From: Candidatus Eiseniibacteriota bacterium
Lineage (GTDB): Bacteria; Eisenbacteria; RBG-16-71-46; CAIMUX01; WJJG01
DNA: 5,459 nt
Assembly: GCA_016867695.1 (NCBI GenBank)
Contig: VGIY01000187.1
Coordinates: 1-5,459, forward strand
Direction of reading: 5' to 3'
The position numbers and the translations under genes are program-made. The stretch's first letter is position 1. Every line of letters starts with the position of its first letter. The notes below the pieces were generated by a model, which had not been told where the DNA came from, made no database searches, and saw only the letters and a program-made list of their open reading frames with translations. Shown here in pieces: positions 3,855 to 5,459 of this stretch.

Positions 3855-5459
3855 TCAATCCGCTCCGTCGAGCTCGCGCAGCCAGCGCTGCAGCGTGTTG
3901 CGATGACAGCCCAGGAGCCGGGCGGCGCCCGTCTTGTTTCCCGAGCTGCGCCGCAGGGCCTCGGAGACCCGGACCCGCAGCGCCTCCTGCTCCCTCGGCG
4001 AATACGAGCCGGCGCCGCCCGATCTTGCGCGCAATCGGGGGGCACCGGAAGCCCCAATGTGAGCCGGCTCCGCGCCGGAGAATGGCGTGGCGCCCAGGAG
4101 GTCGTCCAACTGGCGGCGCACCTCGGGAACGCCCACCGCTCCGGGCGGCTGGAGGGCGAGCACGCGCCGGACGAGCGTCTCCAGCGTGCGCACGTTGCCC
4201 GGCCAGGGGAGGGTGCGCATGTAGGCGAGCGCCTCCGGCGTGAAGCGCCGCTCGCCGGCGGGCATCGCCGAGGCGGCGTGCTTCTCCAGGAAGTGCTTCG
4301 CCAGCACCGGGATGTCGCCGTCGCGCTCGCGCAAGGGGGGGACCCGCAGGAGAAGCACGCAGATGCGGAAGTAGAGCGCCTCGAGGCATCGCCCCGCCCG
4401 GACCTCCCGGCTGAGATCGCGGCTGGTGGCGGCGATGATGCGCACGTCGACCTGGATGTCGCGATCGGATCCCACGGGGCGGACGACGCCGTCGTCGACG
4501 ACGCGCAGCAGCTTGGCCTGGTTCTCGATGCTGAGCTCGCCGATCTCGTCCAGGAAGAGCACGCCCCGGTGCGCGCGCTGGAAGAGGCCCCCCCGGGGCT
4601 TGTGGGCCCCGGTGAAGCCGCCCCGGGCGTGCCCGAAGAAGAGGTCCTCGGCCAGGTCGGGAGGCACGTTGGCGCAGTTGTGGGCGACCAGCGGCCCCTT
4701 GGCGCGCGGGCCGGCCCGGTGGATCGCCTGGGCGAGCATCTCCTTGCCGACGCCGCTCTCCCCGAGGACGAGGACGTGGTGATCGAGGCGCGCCATCTGC
4801 GCCGCCGTGCGCAGCAGCTCGAGCATGCCCGGGTCGATGGTGACGAGCGCGCCAAAGGGGTCGGGCGTGTCGAGCTGCTCGCGCAGCCTCTTGTTCTGCA
4901 ACAGGACGCGGCCATGGAGGCGGGCGTTCTCGATGGCTGCGGCGGCGATGCCGGCGAGCAGTTCGAGCGCCCGGCGTACCTGCTCGGTCAGGCTCGTCGT
5001 TTCCCGCGGCCCGTCGAAGTAGACCACGCCGAGCGTCCGGCCCGCGGCCCGGAGCGGGAGGCAGGCGACCATGCGGATGTTCTGGGCGCGCACGCTGGGG
5101 GCCTCGCGGAACAGCGGGTCGTGGAGCGCGTCGTAGGTCAGGATGAACTGCCCCGCGGCGGCCTGGCGCAGGATGGTCAGGCTGACTCTCGAGAGCTCCT
5201 TCAGCTCCTCTCCGGCGACGTTGCGCGCCAGGGCGGGGCGCAGCCTGGCCCCGCGGGAGTCTCCCAGGAAGAGCGCGCCACGCTCGGCGCGCGCCAGCCG
5301 GATGGCGTGGTCGAGGATCGTGCGGACCACGCTGTCGAGATCGAGGTCGCCGGCCAGCGCCTGGGTGAGCGGCTGCAGCTCCTCCAGCGCTTGCGCCGTG
5401 GCGCGGGCCTGGGCCTGCTCGAGCAGCAGGCGCAGGTCGGGTCCGGCAATGCCGCCCGC
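3855..5459 (-). CDS. Sigma-54-dependent transcriptional activator (GAF, AAA+, Fis-type HTH), N-terminus cut by window edge
   Basis: 534 residues are visible and the frame stays open to the right edge, so the true start lies outside. The apparent start at GTG 5330 would cut into the continuous coiled-coil/GAF entry (LEELQPL, LAGDLDLDSVV), so it is not the real start. Domains, numbered from the right edge: helical linker about 8-35; GAF domain about 36-180 (ARAERGALFLGD, CLPLRAAGRTLGVVYFD); sigma-54 AAA+ domain about 205-430; Fis-type DNA-binding helix-turn-helix 495-530 (GNKTGAARLLGCHRNTLQRWL). Seen in the AAA+ part: Walker A GESGVGKE (233-240), sigma-54 contact loop GGFTGA (280-285) in place of the usual GAFTGA, Walker B GVLFLDE (299-305), and RIIAATSRDL sensor I. 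The arginine-finger segment reads GRCLEALYFRI (356-366), where most relatives have FRxDLYYRL. The protein should bind an enhancer and use ATP to open sigma-54 promoters; the GAF domain or missing N-terminal parts would sense the signal. The target is unknown; the next gene downstream encodes the small secreted protein. Confidence 0.92.
   Translation of the reverse strand, partial: AGGIAGPDLRLLLEQAQARATAQALEELQPLTQALAGDLDLDSVVRTILDHAIRLARAERGALFLGDSRGARLRPALARNVAGEELKELSRVSLTILRQAAAGQFILTYDALHDPLFREAPSVRAQNIRMVACLPLRAAGRTLGVVYFDGPRETTSLTEQVRRALELLAGIAAAAIENARLHGRVLLQNKRLREQLDTPDPFGALVTIDPGMLELLRTAAQMARLDHHVLVLGESGVGKEMLAQAIHRAGPRAKGPLVAHNCANVPPDLAEDLFFGHARGGFTGAHKPRGGLFQRAHRGVLFLDEIGELSIENQAKLLRVVDDGVVRPVGSDRDIQVDVRIIAATSRDLSREVRAGRCLEALYFRICVLLLRVPPLRERDGDIPVLAKHFLEKHAASAMPAGERRFTPEALAYMRTLPWPGNVRTLETLVRRVLALQPPGAVGVPEVRRQLDDLLGATPFSGAEPAHIGASGAPRLRARSGGAGSYSPREQEALRVRVSEALRRSSGNKTGAARLLGCHRNTLQRWLRELDGAD

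Noticed and set aside
2380..4243. Two long plus-strand frames opposite the radical SAM, secreted-protein and regulator genes.
   Set aside because: Each crosses several clearly coding genes on the other strand and shows only low-complexity composition.
3818..4915. Second minus-strand frame within the regulator gene.
   Set aside because: Ser/Arg/Ala/Pro-rich out-of-frame reading of the AAA+ domain; all known motifs are in the other frame.
5328..5330. GTG as the start of the sigma-54 activator.
   Set aside because: The frame continues to the window edge with a plausible coiled-coil and GAF-entry sequence, and no ribosome site precedes this GTG. The gene is treated as truncated.

Overview
The window is very GC-rich DNA. 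One counted 60-base stretch in the regulator gene is about 75% G+C. It has closely packed genes and a gene set of a small sulfatase-like membrane protein, an activating-enzyme-type radical SAM protein, exported proteins of unknown function and a sigma-54 activator. This suits an uncultured or delta-type Gram-negative bacterium, such as Myxococcota-like or Candidatus Eisenbacteria-like lineages. That placement is inference from style and gene content; no marker gene is present. No rRNA, tRNA, CRISPR array, insertion sequence or phage gene was seen.

Layout, left to right. (1) Positions 1-273, minus strand: the first 91 codons of a membrane-anchored sulfatase/alkaline-phosphatase superfamily protein, cut by the left edge. 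(2) 274-495: a divergent intergenic region with a candidate minus-strand promoter and two perfect copies of a 35-base repeat, each able to fold into a hairpin. (3) 496-1443, plus strand: an exported protein of unknown function. (4) 1440-2318, minus strand: a putative lipoprotein of unknown function, whose stop codon interlocks with that of gene 3. (5) 2350-3270, minus strand: a radical SAM protein of the PflX/COG1313 type. (6) 3299-3340: a long imperfect hairpin, probably a terminator or mRNA-processing structure. (7) 3353-3799, minus strand: a small, very acidic secreted protein with six cysteines. (8) 3855-5459, minus strand: a GAF/AAA+/Fis-type sigma-54 activator, cut by the right edge.

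Four genes in a row (8, 7, 5, 4) point the same way. The spacing (55, 82 and 31 bases) and the hairpin after gene 7 suggest at least two units. One is regulator plus small secreted protein, or the secreted protein alone. The other is the radical SAM protein plus lipoprotein, which look co-transcribed. No sigma-54 promoter of the -24/-12 GG/GC type was recognised, so the regulator's target is not visible. No known multi-gene system (toxin-antitoxin, defence, secretion, biosynthetic cluster) can be assembled from this window. The most unusual signals are the altered arginine-finger segment and GGFTGA loop of the regulator, the tandem repeat hairpins upstream of the sulfatase gene, and the acidic six-cysteine secreted protein beside the regulator.
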